Shown here one piece after another: positions 53,667-60,788 of a stretch of 64,000 bases of DNA. Position 1 is the first letter of the stretch; every line of letters starts with the position of its first letter. This DNA is from Nostoc sp. KVJ3 (GTDB lineage: Bacteria; Cyanobacteriota; Cyanobacteriia; Cyanobacteriales; Nostocaceae), in contig NZ_WWFG01000013.1 of the NCBI RefSeq assembly GCF_026127265.1, forward strand, positions 1-64,000. The letters are read 5' to 3'. Below the pieces are notes generated by a model. The model was given only the letters and a program-made list of their open reading frames with translations. It did no database searches and was not told where the DNA came from. The position numbers and the translations under genes are program-made.

Positions 53667-53758
53667 ACTTTTTGGCGTACTGTGCGAGAGTGAGGGTCAG
53701 GAATTTTTGGCGGAGAAATCAGGGTGGTAAATTAGGTTTTTCAAGTCAAAATCCTTAG
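53667..53758. repeat. Right 92-bp inverted repeat of the mob cassette
   Basis: This is the partner of 51077-51168 in opposite orientation. The shared end block here is ATCCTTAG (53751-53758). The 2.7-kb segment between the outer ends contains mobV, oriT and array C. Confidence 0.7.
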
Positions 53759-53762
53759 TGGG

Positions 53763-53908
53763 CTGGGGCAGTTTCGGGCAAGCTTGGCCAACGAACAGAA
53801 AACGGCTTTGAAGTGATTGACGCAGGAATTCAGCTTTTTGAGAAGAAGGCGAAGGAGGTCAAACCAGACGTGGGCGCTGCTGTAGCTGAAGCTGGCGCAA
53901 GTTCATAG
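53763..53908 (+). pseudogene. Possible C-terminal gene fragment
   Basis: A frame without start codon reads ...GQRTENGFEVIDAGIQLFE, then KKAKEVKPDVGAAVAEAG, and stops at 53908. Composition is protein-like, but the family is unknown. The rest of the gap from the mobV start to the pentapeptide gene (53090-54173) has only the oriT, array C and inverted repeats listed, plus AT-rich sequence. Confidence 0.3.
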
Positions 53909-54173
53909 ACGCGTTTCAAGCGTTCGCAATAAAATTTTTACTTCGGTATTGAACCGAGATCCATATAATTTCCTGCAAGATAGTCTGGAAACCCTAATCC
54001 TGTATGTTTTTGAAAATTTGTTACACTAGACTCAAAAAAGCCTTTATTTGCAACGAAAAATCAAGCCGAGGGTATCTTGCAGGTTTTTACAATCTACTGG
54101 CTCAATGCTTATTACGAAAAGCCATAAATTTTGCTTATTTATCTTATGCATTGACCCATCGTGGAGAAGTTGT

Positions 54174-54752
54174 TTATTTGTAGAGTTCTTGATTAGTAGC
54201 CTTTGGAGACAAAGGGGTTTTATTGTATGGTTTTAGTAAAATGCCGGCACCGATGAGAGCAACCAAAATTGGTACGGCTACATACTGAACACACCATCTG
54301 ATATTTTCGGCTTTAGATGCAGAATTTTTCAAAATTGCACCTCGATTTTTCAGATCGTACTTCATATCTTCAGTTAGTCCATCACAACCTTCAAATACTG
54401 CATTTTCCACTTTCACGTCACTCAATATAGTGTTGCTCAATTTGACTTTTCTCAGGATAGAACACCGTAAATCTGAGCCAGTTAAATTTGCGCCAGCCAG
54501 ATTCGCTTGAAACAAATTAGCCCCATTGAGCTTTGCATTATGCAATTTAGCCCCGCACAAACTAGCGTCTGTTAAATTGGCACCACATAGTTGTGTATCC
54601 TTTAGATTGGCACCATTTAAATTACAGTGACTCAAATTACAACCATTGAGCTTAGTGCCTATGAAGAGATAGTGGCTAAAGTTTTGGTTGCTCAAATCGC
54701 GGCAGCTCAAGTCTTGCTGGGAAAAGTCATTATTATTTTGAATCGAATGCAT
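54174..54752 (-). CDS. Pentapeptide-repeat protein with C-terminal TM anchor
   Basis: This is a 192-aa protein. Residues about 10-125 are A(D/N)LxX pentapeptide repeats (NLNGANL, DASLCGAKLHNAKLNGANL), expected to fold as a right-handed quadrilateral beta-helix. After a helical linker there is one hydrophobic helix near 160-177 (YVAVPILVALIGAGILL), so it is probably membrane-anchored. Cellular role is unknown; some relatives mimic DNA. The start lies 20 bases from the target duplication of the transposon to its right, so the native promoter and possibly the ribosome site have been moved away. Confidence 0.85.
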   Translation of the reverse strand: MHSIQNNNDFSQQDLSCRDLSNQNFSHYLFIGTKLNGCNLSHCNLNGANLKDTQLCGANLTDASLCGAKLHNAKLNGANLFQANLAGANLTGSDLRCSILRKVKLSNTILSDVKVENAVFEGCDGLTEDMKYDLKNRGAILKNSASKAENIRWCVQYVAVPILVALIGAGILLKPYNKTPLSPKATNQELYK

Positions 54753-54776
54753 AGATTTTTACTTGTGTGTGAACAG

Positions 54777-54814
54777 GGCATCACCGTGCCAAAACGGGAA
54801 AATTGTACGCTAAG
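54777..54814 (+). repeat. Transposon left terminal inverted repeat
   Basis: The 38 bases start GGCATCACCGTGCC and end GTACGCTAAG, matching the right end exactly in reverse complement. AACAG just outside is the target duplication. Confidence 0.93.
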
Positions 54815-54895
54815 GGTGAAAGCCTTGTCCAGCAAGCATCTTAGCCACTGTTTTTTTTACCCTTCACCCTTGAGCGGCTGATTACCCTTATTTTG

Positions 54896-54928
54896 TTGGT
54901 GCAGAGTAGTATGTATTCCCTGCACCAA
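54896..54928. other. Candidate resolution site of the transposon
   Basis: TTGGTGCAG (54896-54904) and CTGCACCAA (54920-54928) are a perfect 9-bp inverted repeat with 15 bases between, located between the left end and the recombinase stop codon. Tyrosine recombinases of Tn3-family elements act on such inverted arms to resolve cointegrates. A terminator for the recombinase gene is the other possibility, but there is no T-tail directly after it. The gap 55885-55968 between the divergent genes is the alternative site. Confidence 0.4.
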
Positions 54929-54990
54929 GCATGGTATGTTTTGACAAAAGTATTTTTTTATTATCACACTTGCTCAGTTATATGCTGAAA

Positions 54991-55884
54991 TTATTCAGAA
55001 AAATTTGGTAGGTTTTTCAACGCCAATTGTGCCACAAATTCTGCACGTTGTGACGTTACTTTTTGATACCGTAATGTTGTCTGAATGCTTTCATGTCCCA
55101 TGAGCGCCCTGAGTTCTTCAATGCCCATTAATCCCACTCGCTCTGTAGCAAAAGTGTGCCGTAGGTCGTGAATATGAATTTCTTGGAGTTCAGGACTATC
55201 TATAATGAGCTTAGTCCAGGATTTATGCGCCATACGGTAAGAAAGGCGGGATACTTCTAAAGTCTTTGGCTGTTGAGCAGTAAACAGGGCTGGATGCTTA
55301 GGATGTCTATAATATTCAATGTAGTGATTTAGACTTTGATTCGCTACTTCACTGTAAAAACACCACCGTTGCTTGTTGCCTTTCCCAACAACCTGAAATT
55401 TCTGAGCTTTGAGGTCTATGTCATCTAAATTTAGAGCTAGTACCTCAGCAATCCTAGCGCCACTGGTATGCAACAAACGCACCAATGCAGACAAACGAAC
55501 ATCTTTTTTGATGACACGATACAGAATACTTAATTGGTATGGAGTAAGGTAACGCACAACCTCATCTGTAGCGTGTTCTCCTTGTTCTCGACTGGGTTTA
55601 CGTCTTGTGAGTCCCGCAACCGGATTGGATTTGAGATATCCCATATCAACAGCAAAACTGAACAAAGCCGTGATTACAGCTTGATGACGGTGGTGGGTCG
55701 TATAGGAAACATCAGTTAAATGATTGAGATATTCCATCAAAACTTGTCTGTCGATGATTTCTATTGACCATCGACCGTATTCCTTGAGCAAGGGGATAAT
55801 CGTAGACTGATATGAACGCAGAGTACTTTTGGCTAGTCCTGGACGCTCTAAAAACTTGGTGGCTAAAGCTGCTAAAGTCATCAT
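54991..55884 (-). CDS. Tyrosine recombinase of the Tn3-family element
   Basis: This 297-aa XerC/D-like recombinase resolves cointegrates made by replicative transposition. All catalytic residues are visible: R144 (SGARIAEVL), K168 (VGKGNKQR), H239 and R242 (IHDLRHTFAT), H264 (LMGHES) and Y273 (LRYQKV). Residues 5-95 are the SAM-like DNA-binding domain. It faces away from the regulator and transposase genes; the 84-base gap between them must hold both promoters. The role follows the TnpI-type Tn3 elements. Confidence 0.9.
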   Translation of the reverse strand: MMTLAALATKFLERPGLAKSTLRSYQSTIIPLLKEYGRWSIEIIDRQVLMEYLNHLTDVSYTTHHRHQAVITALFSFAVDMGYLKSNPVAGLTRRKPSREQGEHATDEVVRYLTPYQLSILYRVIKKDVRLSALVRLLHTSGARIAEVLALNLDDIDLKAQKFQVVGKGNKQRWCFYSEVANQSLNHYIEYYRHPKHPALFTAQQPKTLEVSRLSYRMAHKSWTKLIIDSPELQEIHIHDLRHTFATERVGLMGIEELRALMGHESIQTTLRYQKVTSQRAEFVAQLALKNLPNFSE

Positions 55885-55971
55885 TACTTTAGAGGAGCTT
55901 TTTACAATTTATTTAAATAAAGGTTTAGATATTAACTTATCATTAACAAATATATTTTCAGATATATTTTG

Positions 55972-56439
55972 ATGATTGTAACAGAACATTCAACGCGACC
56001 ATTGGGAGAAGAAGGGCTTGCTAATTACGTCCAGAGATTGCGAGGTCAGCTTTCTTTAACCCAAAAAGAGTTGAGTTTCAAAGCGGGAATACATATCCAG
56101 ACCATCCGCAAAATTGAGGGTGGACAAACGAATAGACTCAATCAAAAGGCTAAAGGCGGTCTAGCTGCTGCGTTGGGAATACCACCGGAGTACCTAGATG
56201 CGGCGGCGAAGAAAGTCTCCCCAGAAACAATAACTACGTTAAAATTTTGTCCTAGATGTTGGACTCCAGGAACTACCCCTGACCAAATGTGGACAGACTT
56301 ACGGTCGAAGTATTGCTTTGCTTGTGGTACAGCTTTACGGAATCGCTGTGTTAGTTGTAATGAACCAATTATGTCATTGAAATTTAAATTCTGCCCTTAC
56401 TGTGGCGCGAATTATAAACAAAATCAAACTACTTCTTAA
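55972..56439 (+). CDS. HTH and zinc-ribbon regulator of the transposon
   Basis: This is a 155-aa protein. Residues about 15-75 form an XRE-type helix-turn-helix (YVQRLRGQLSLTQKELSFKAGIHIQTIRKIEGG). The rest has two zinc-ribbon-like knuckle sets: CPRC...CFACGTAL and CVSC...CPYCGAN. It starts 24 bases before the transposase gene ends of its leader and is co-directional with it, so it is probably the transposition regulator. I use ATG 55972; a TTG one codon earlier is possible. Confidence 0.75.
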   Translation: MIVTEHSTRPLGEEGLANYVQRLRGQLSLTQKELSFKAGIHIQTIRKIEGGQTNRLNQKAKGGLAAALGIPPEYLDAAAKKVSPETITTLKFCPRCWTPGTTPDQMWTDLRSKYCFACGTALRNRCVSCNEPIMSLKFKFCPYCGANYKQNQTTS

Positions 56440-56462
56440 AAACTGAATATCCAGGTATCTAA

Positions 56463-59441
56463 TTGGCAACGCGCGAACTTTTATCTCCGACACAACGACT
56501 TCAATTTACTGAAATCCCCGATTCTATCACGACAAGAGATATAGCTCGCTACTATACTTTTAGTAATGACGAACTCAAAGTTATCAAAGAGCGTCGTAGA
56601 CCGCACAATCGTCTTGGTTTCGCCGTACAGTTATCTTACCTACGCTTCCCCGGTCGTGTTTGGAGTTTAGGAGAAATAGTCCCAGAATCTGTACTGTTTT
56701 ATATTGCATCTCAATTAAAACTTGACCCGACAATCATCACCGAATATTCCCAAAGGGATACAACTCGACGCGAACATCTGGCAGAAATTCAAAACAATTT
56801 CGGATTTCATACTTTTAATATATCTACATACAAGCAATTTTCAAAATGGTTATTACCTTTTGCAATATCGTCAGATAAAGGGATGGCGCTTGTGGGAGCG
56901 TTGATTGATGAGATGCGCTTGCGCCAAATTATTATTCCAGCTATTTCTACGATAGAACGTTTAGCCTGGGAGGTCAGACATCGCGCTCAAAAACTAGTAT
57001 GTCTTGAGTTGACTAAAAGTTTGACAACATTACAAAAGACGGCGCTGGATAAGTTATTAATTGTAGAGCCTGATCAAAAACTGACTGATTTAATTTGGCT
57101 ACGTCAACCACCAGGTCAGGCTAATCCAAGAAACTTTTTAAAAGTGGTGGAACGATTGGAGTTTATTCGCCATCTTCATCTTGACTCTGGATGCTTGAAA
57201 CGAGTACACCAAAATCGGTTACTACAATTCACTCGAACTGGTGCGAAGTCTACACCTGCTCACCTATCTAGGTTGGATGAACTGAGACGCTATGCTATTT
57301 TAGTTGCTTTTCTCATTGAATGGAGTGCGTCATTAGTCGATTATGCCATAGAAATGCACGATAAAATGATGGGTAAATTGTTTAACAAAAGTGAGCATCA
57401 GCATGGGGATAAGTTTCAACATGATGGCAAAGCAATTAATGAGAAAGTCCGATTGTATGCTCAAGTAGGTAAGGCGTTGATTGCTGCTAGAGATGAGTCA
57501 ATTGATGCTTATGAAGCGATTGAATCAGTCTTAAATTGGGAAAAGTTTATTAGTAGTGTTGCCGAAGCTGAAAAGCTAGCCAGACCAGCAGATTTTGATT
57601 ATCTTGAACTGCTTGATAATCGTTATTCACAATTGAGAAGGTATACACCAAAATTGTTAGAAGCGTTTGAATTTAAAGCTACTGGAGCCAGTTTACCGAT
57701 TCTAAAAGCTTTGTCAGTCATTAAAGAATTAAATATATCTGGTGGTCGAAAAGTACCGGAATCTGCGGATATTAGTTTCGTTAAACCTCGTTGGTTAAAA
57801 CACGTAGTTAAGGGCGATACTATTGACCGTCACTACTATGAGATGTGTGCTTTGGCTGAATTACGCAGTGGCTTGCGTTCTGGGGATATTTGGGTAGCAG
57901 GCTCGAAGCAGTTCCAAGATTTTGAGGATTATCTGTTACCAGATAGCTCATGGCAGTCAATGTGTTCTTCTCAAACGATACCTGTGGCAGTAACGACGGA
58001 TTTCACTACTTATATTGAACAACGCTCACTTGAATTGTCTGAACAATTAGCGTTTGTTTCTTCTTTAATGGCAGAAAAGAAACTGGTTGATGTCAGGATA
58101 GAGAACGAACAGTTAATTATCACTCCTCTTACCAATGCTGTCCCAAAGGAGGTTGATGGATTTAGCAGAACAGTTCATAGTTTACTGCCAAGAATTAAGT
58201 TGACTGATTTGTTAGTAGAAGTTGATTCTTGGACGCAATTTACGAAACATTTTACGCATTTACATTCAGGAGAACAAGTATCTGATAAAGTTGTTTTGTT
58301 AAGTGCCTTACTTGCTGATGGGATTAATTTAGGTTTAACGCGGATGGCGGACGCAACTCAAGGAATGTCCTTTGAGCGTTTAGCTTGGGTGGCAGATTGG
58401 TATATTCGTGATGAAACTTATTCCAAAGCAATGGCTGAGGTGGTAAATTTCCATACACAAGTGCCTTTTGCTGCTTATTGGGGTGATGGAACAACATCTT
58501 CTTCTGATGGACAACGGTTTAAAGCGGCTGGACATCGTAGTTTTAATGAAGAGATCAATGCCAAATATGGTAAAGATAGAAGCGTGATTTTTTACACGCA
58601 TATTTCCGACCAGTATGCTCCGTTTCACGTTAAGGTAATTAACGCCACGATTCGGGATGCAACTCACGTTTTGGATGGTTTGTTGTATCACGAGAGTGAT
58701 TTACAGATTCAGGAGCATTATACGGATACAAGTGGCTATACCGAGCATGTCTTCGCAATGTGCCACCTGCTGGGATTTAGATTTGCACCTCGAATGCGCG
58801 ATTTACCTGATAAGAAATTGTATACTTTTGAACCTAGTTCTCCTGATTCGCCTTTGGCACCCCTCTTCGGTGACAAGATTAATGTGAAATTAATTCAGGA
58901 ATCTTGGGATGAAATTCTACGCCTTGCTAGTTCAATTCGGACGGGGACGGTGACTGCTTCTTTGATGTTAAGGAAATTAGCTTCTTATCCTCGGCAGAAT
59001 CGTTTAGCTTTAGCTTTGCGGGAGTTGGGAAGAATTGAGCGGACTTTGTTTACTCTCTCCTGGTTGCAAAGTCCAGAATTGAGACGACGGGCTACGGCAG
59101 GACTAAATAAGGGTGAGGCAAAACATACCCTGAAAAGAGCGGTGTTTTTTAATCGGTTGGGGGAGCTGCGCGATCGCTCTTATGAAGACCAGTTTTATCG
59201 GGCCAGTGGGTTGAATTTGGTGATTGCTGCTATTGTTCTGTGGAATACGGTGTACTTAGAAAAAGCCGTGGATTATTTGCAGGAACAAGGGATGAATATT
59301 CCTGAAGAACATTTGCAACATTTATCACCGTTGGGTTGGGAGCATATCAATCTCACTGGTGATTATGTCTGGAATTTGAAGCAGGCAACCAGTTTTGACC
59401 ATCTGCGTCCTTTGCGAGTTAAAGAAAACAAGTATCGCTGA
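56463..59441 (+). CDS. tnpA: Tn3-family transposase
   Basis: This 992-aa DDE transposase carries out replicative transposition. The N-terminal DUF4158-type domain (residues about 5-170) contains RRRPHNRLGFAVQLSYLRFPG. The catalytic triad is D675 (WGDGTTSSSDG), D755 (YTDTSGYTEH) and E885 (NKGEAKH), spaced 80 and 130 residues as usual. The C-terminal RASGLNLVIAAIVLWNTVYL block is present. Length is normal. The frame starts at TTG 56463, 23 bases after the regulator gene; no ATG lies close. The gene ends 26 bases before the right terminal repeat. Confidence 0.95.
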   Translation: MATRELLSPTQRLQFTEIPDSITTRDIARYYTFSNDELKVIKERRRPHNRLGFAVQLSYLRFPGRVWSLGEIVPESVLFYIASQLKLDPTIITEYSQRDTTRREHLAEIQNNFGFHTFNISTYKQFSKWLLPFAISSDKGMALVGALIDEMRLRQIIIPAISTIERLAWEVRHRAQKLVCLELTKSLTTLQKTALDKLLIVEPDQKLTDLIWLRQPPGQANPRNFLKVVERLEFIRHLHLDSGCLKRVHQNRLLQFTRTGAKSTPAHLSRLDELRRYAILVAFLIEWSASLVDYAIEMHDKMMGKLFNKSEHQHGDKFQHDGKAINEKVRLYAQVGKALIAARDESIDAYEAIESVLNWEKFISSVAEAEKLARPADFDYLELLDNRYSQLRRYTPKLLEAFEFKATGASLPILKALSVIKELNISGGRKVPESADISFVKPRWLKHVVKGDTIDRHYYEMCALAELRSGLRSGDIWVAGSKQFQDFEDYLLPDSSWQSMCSSQTIPVAVTTDFTTYIEQRSLELSEQLAFVSSLMAEKKLVDVRIENEQLIITPLTNAVPKEVDGFSRTVHSLLPRIKLTDLLVEVDSWTQFTKHFTHLHSGEQVSDKVVLLSALLADGINLGLTRMADATQGMSFERLAWVADWYIRDETYSKAMAEVVNFHTQVPFAAYWGDGTTSSSDGQRFKAAGHRSFNEEINAKYGKDRSVIFYTHISDQYAPFHVKVINATIRDATHVLDGLLYHESDLQIQEHYTDTSGYTEHVFAMCHLLGFRFAPRMRDLPDKKLYTFEPSSPDSPLAPLFGDKINVKLIQESWDEILRLASSIRTGTVTASLMLRKLASYPRQNRLALALRELGRIERTLFTLSWLQSPELRRRATAGLNKGEAKHTLKRAVFFNRLGELRDRSYEDQFYRASGLNLVIAAIVLWNTVYLEKAVDYLQEQGMNIPEEHLQHLSPLGWEHINLTGDYVWNLKQATSFDHLRPLRVKENKYR

Positions 59442-59467
59442 AATGCTTATCTGATATAATTTTCAGC

Positions 59468-59505
59468 CTTAGCGTACAATTTTCCCGTTTTGGCACGGTG
59501 ATGCC
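59468..59505 (-). repeat. Transposon right terminal inverted repeat
   Basis: This is the exact reverse complement of 54777-54814, followed by AACAG at 59506-59510. Confidence 0.93.
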
Positions 59506-59591
59506 AACAGGCGTAATTAGAGAGAAGCTGCCAACTACGCTTTTGTTATATAAAAGCTCCCAAGATTTATCCACTGCTATACAAGGGCGAA

Positions 59592-59831
59592 TTAACGAGA
59601 AGACTCATAAATTATGGCGACCGCAAAAAAACAGAAGATAAAGACTGCAATACGTAAAAGCCATTCCCATACACTTAGGTCTAGAAGCATCTGAACAATT
59701 GTGGAAGCTCCAAAAACTCTAGATATGACCAATGCAATCGCAAAACCAAGCAGAGTCAGCAGAAAATATTTCAGACCCTTACAAGCCCAATCGAATAAGA
59801 GATTACGGTCATCATTTAGTTTAGTTTTCAT
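59592..59831 (-). CDS. Small two-TM membrane protein
   Basis: This is a 79-aa protein with two hydrophobic helices (about 19-38 and 52-73) separated by a short polar turn, with a charged N-terminus on the cytoplasmic side. The ATG at 59831 has AAAGG upstream; the frame is open further, but the extra residues lack a ribosome site. The stop lies about 80 bases from the transposon end. No family is known; small proteins of this kind may be toxins or subunits. Confidence 0.6.
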   Translation of the reverse strand: MKTKLNDDRNLLFDWACKGLKYFLLTLLGFAIALVISRVFGASTIVQMLLDLSVWEWLLRIAVFIFCFFAVAIIYESSR

Positions 59832-60237
59832 GGTTTTTACCTTTTTCAGAGTGAAATTTAGAGAGAAATGCACCCTCGACTACAGCAACCGAGAGTAGTT
59901 GCAACACGCTAAAAGTTTGATACTGCGTTTATGTGTGCATCAAAACTGACAATTTTTCCTGGACTACATATTTTCTCCGCTCACAGTAGAGGATGAACAC
60001 CTCTAACAACTTGGAGCCGTGTAGTTTTGTTCAAGTAATTGCATCTTACGATTTTGTTCATAGATGTCAGACCCTCATTTTCTATGTAAATTCCAACAAC
60101 AAAGCTGGTCAGCGACATATCACTGACCAGCTTTTGTGATTAAGTTCTAATCCTCCCAGCTTGCTAATAAACTAAGTTTTTAATTATTCAATTTAGTTCA
60201 AACAACTATTTTTTACACAAAAAGCAGATGCAATAAA
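59832..60237. other. Intergenic region with a perfect stem-loop
   Basis: There is no gene here. AAAGCTGGTCAG (60101-60112) pairs exactly with CTGACCAGCTTT (60123-60134), a strong stem followed by T; it may terminate the minus-strand gene at 60238. A small stem GCAAC/GTTGC lies near 59884-59901 upstream of the small membrane gene. Confidence 0.5.
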
Positions 60238-60615
60238 CTAAACCGCTTTCTTTGACCCCGTACATATTCGGTAGGAAAGTCCAACTGTCACAATGAATGT
60301 TCTTGTATCAGGATATTCTAGATTAATAACACCATATCCATGCCCCAAAGATAAAGCAGTGAGAGCCGCTTGCAGAAAAAGCGATGGACAATTAATCTCT
60401 TTATTCTCGACTAAATTCATCAAATCAAAAAGTGATATCGGAAGGGAATGCTCAAGCGCAAAATCTCCTAGTTGTTCTTTAGAAAAACTAAAGCTGCCTA
60501 CATTCGGAACAAGCAAATCTAAATTATTTCCCTCTATAGTTCTTAACCTAAAAGCTAGCGGACAACCTGGCCTAGGCATATTTTTAATTAATTCCATAAT
60601 CACCCCAGTGTCCAT
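60238..60615 (-). CDS. Hypothetical protein divergent from NACHT gene
   Basis: This is a 125-aa soluble protein (MPRPGCPLAFRLRTIEGN, SFSKEQLGDFALEHSL, LFLQAALTALSLGHGYGVI) of no family I recognise. The start may be ATG 60615, with AAGG upstream, or ATG 60597, with GGGGTG upstream. It is transcribed divergently from the NACHT gene across a short region with phased repeats, so the two may be regulated together; it could be its partner or control protein. Confidence 0.55.
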   Translation of the reverse strand: MDTGVIMELIKNMPRPGCPLAFRLRTIEGNNLDLLVPNVGSFSFSKEQLGDFALEHSLPISLFDLMNLVENKEINCPSLFLQAALTALSLGHGYGVINLEYPDTRTFIVTVGLSYRICTGSKKAV

Positions 60616-60699
60616 AAAGCCTTAGCCTCCTCTTGTGCGAGTGCGCTTGCGCCTGTGTTTGTCTACGTGTTGTTCTCAGTATTGCCTCAAATGATATAA

Positions 60700-60771
60700 C
60701 AATGTCGGTTTATCTGTCAAGCAATGTCGGTCTTAAGATTTTTACAGGTCGGTTTATGGTGGTACTATAAT
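60700..60771 (+). promoter_or_regulatory. NACHT promoter with three 22-bp-phased repeats
   Basis: GTCGGT occurs at 60704, 60726 and 60748, exactly 22 bases (two helical turns) apart. The first two are embedded in CAATGTCGGT, and the first and third in GTCGGTTTAT. The third lies in the spacer before a consensus -10 box TATAAT (60766-60771), with TTACAG 18 bases upstream as a weak -35. This is the layout of a cooperative operator; the HTH at the N-terminus of the NACHT protein is the obvious candidate binder. Confidence 0.6.
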
Positions 60772-60788
60772 GGCTGTAAAGCTTTTTG

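Larger units (their letters stand above)
54777..59505. mobile_element. Complete Tn3-family transposon with tyrosine recombinase
   Basis: This is a 4729-bp element bounded by perfect 38-bp inverted repeats (54777-54814, 59468-59505) that end in TAAG on the inside as in Tn3-family ends. A 5-bp direct repeat AACAG flanks it (54772-54776 and 59506-59510). It carries a tyrosine recombinase (in place of the usual serine resolvase), an HTH/zinc-ribbon regulator and the DDE transposase. There is no passenger gene. Perfect ends and intact target duplication indicate a recent insertion, and the genes look functional. Confidence 0.93.
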
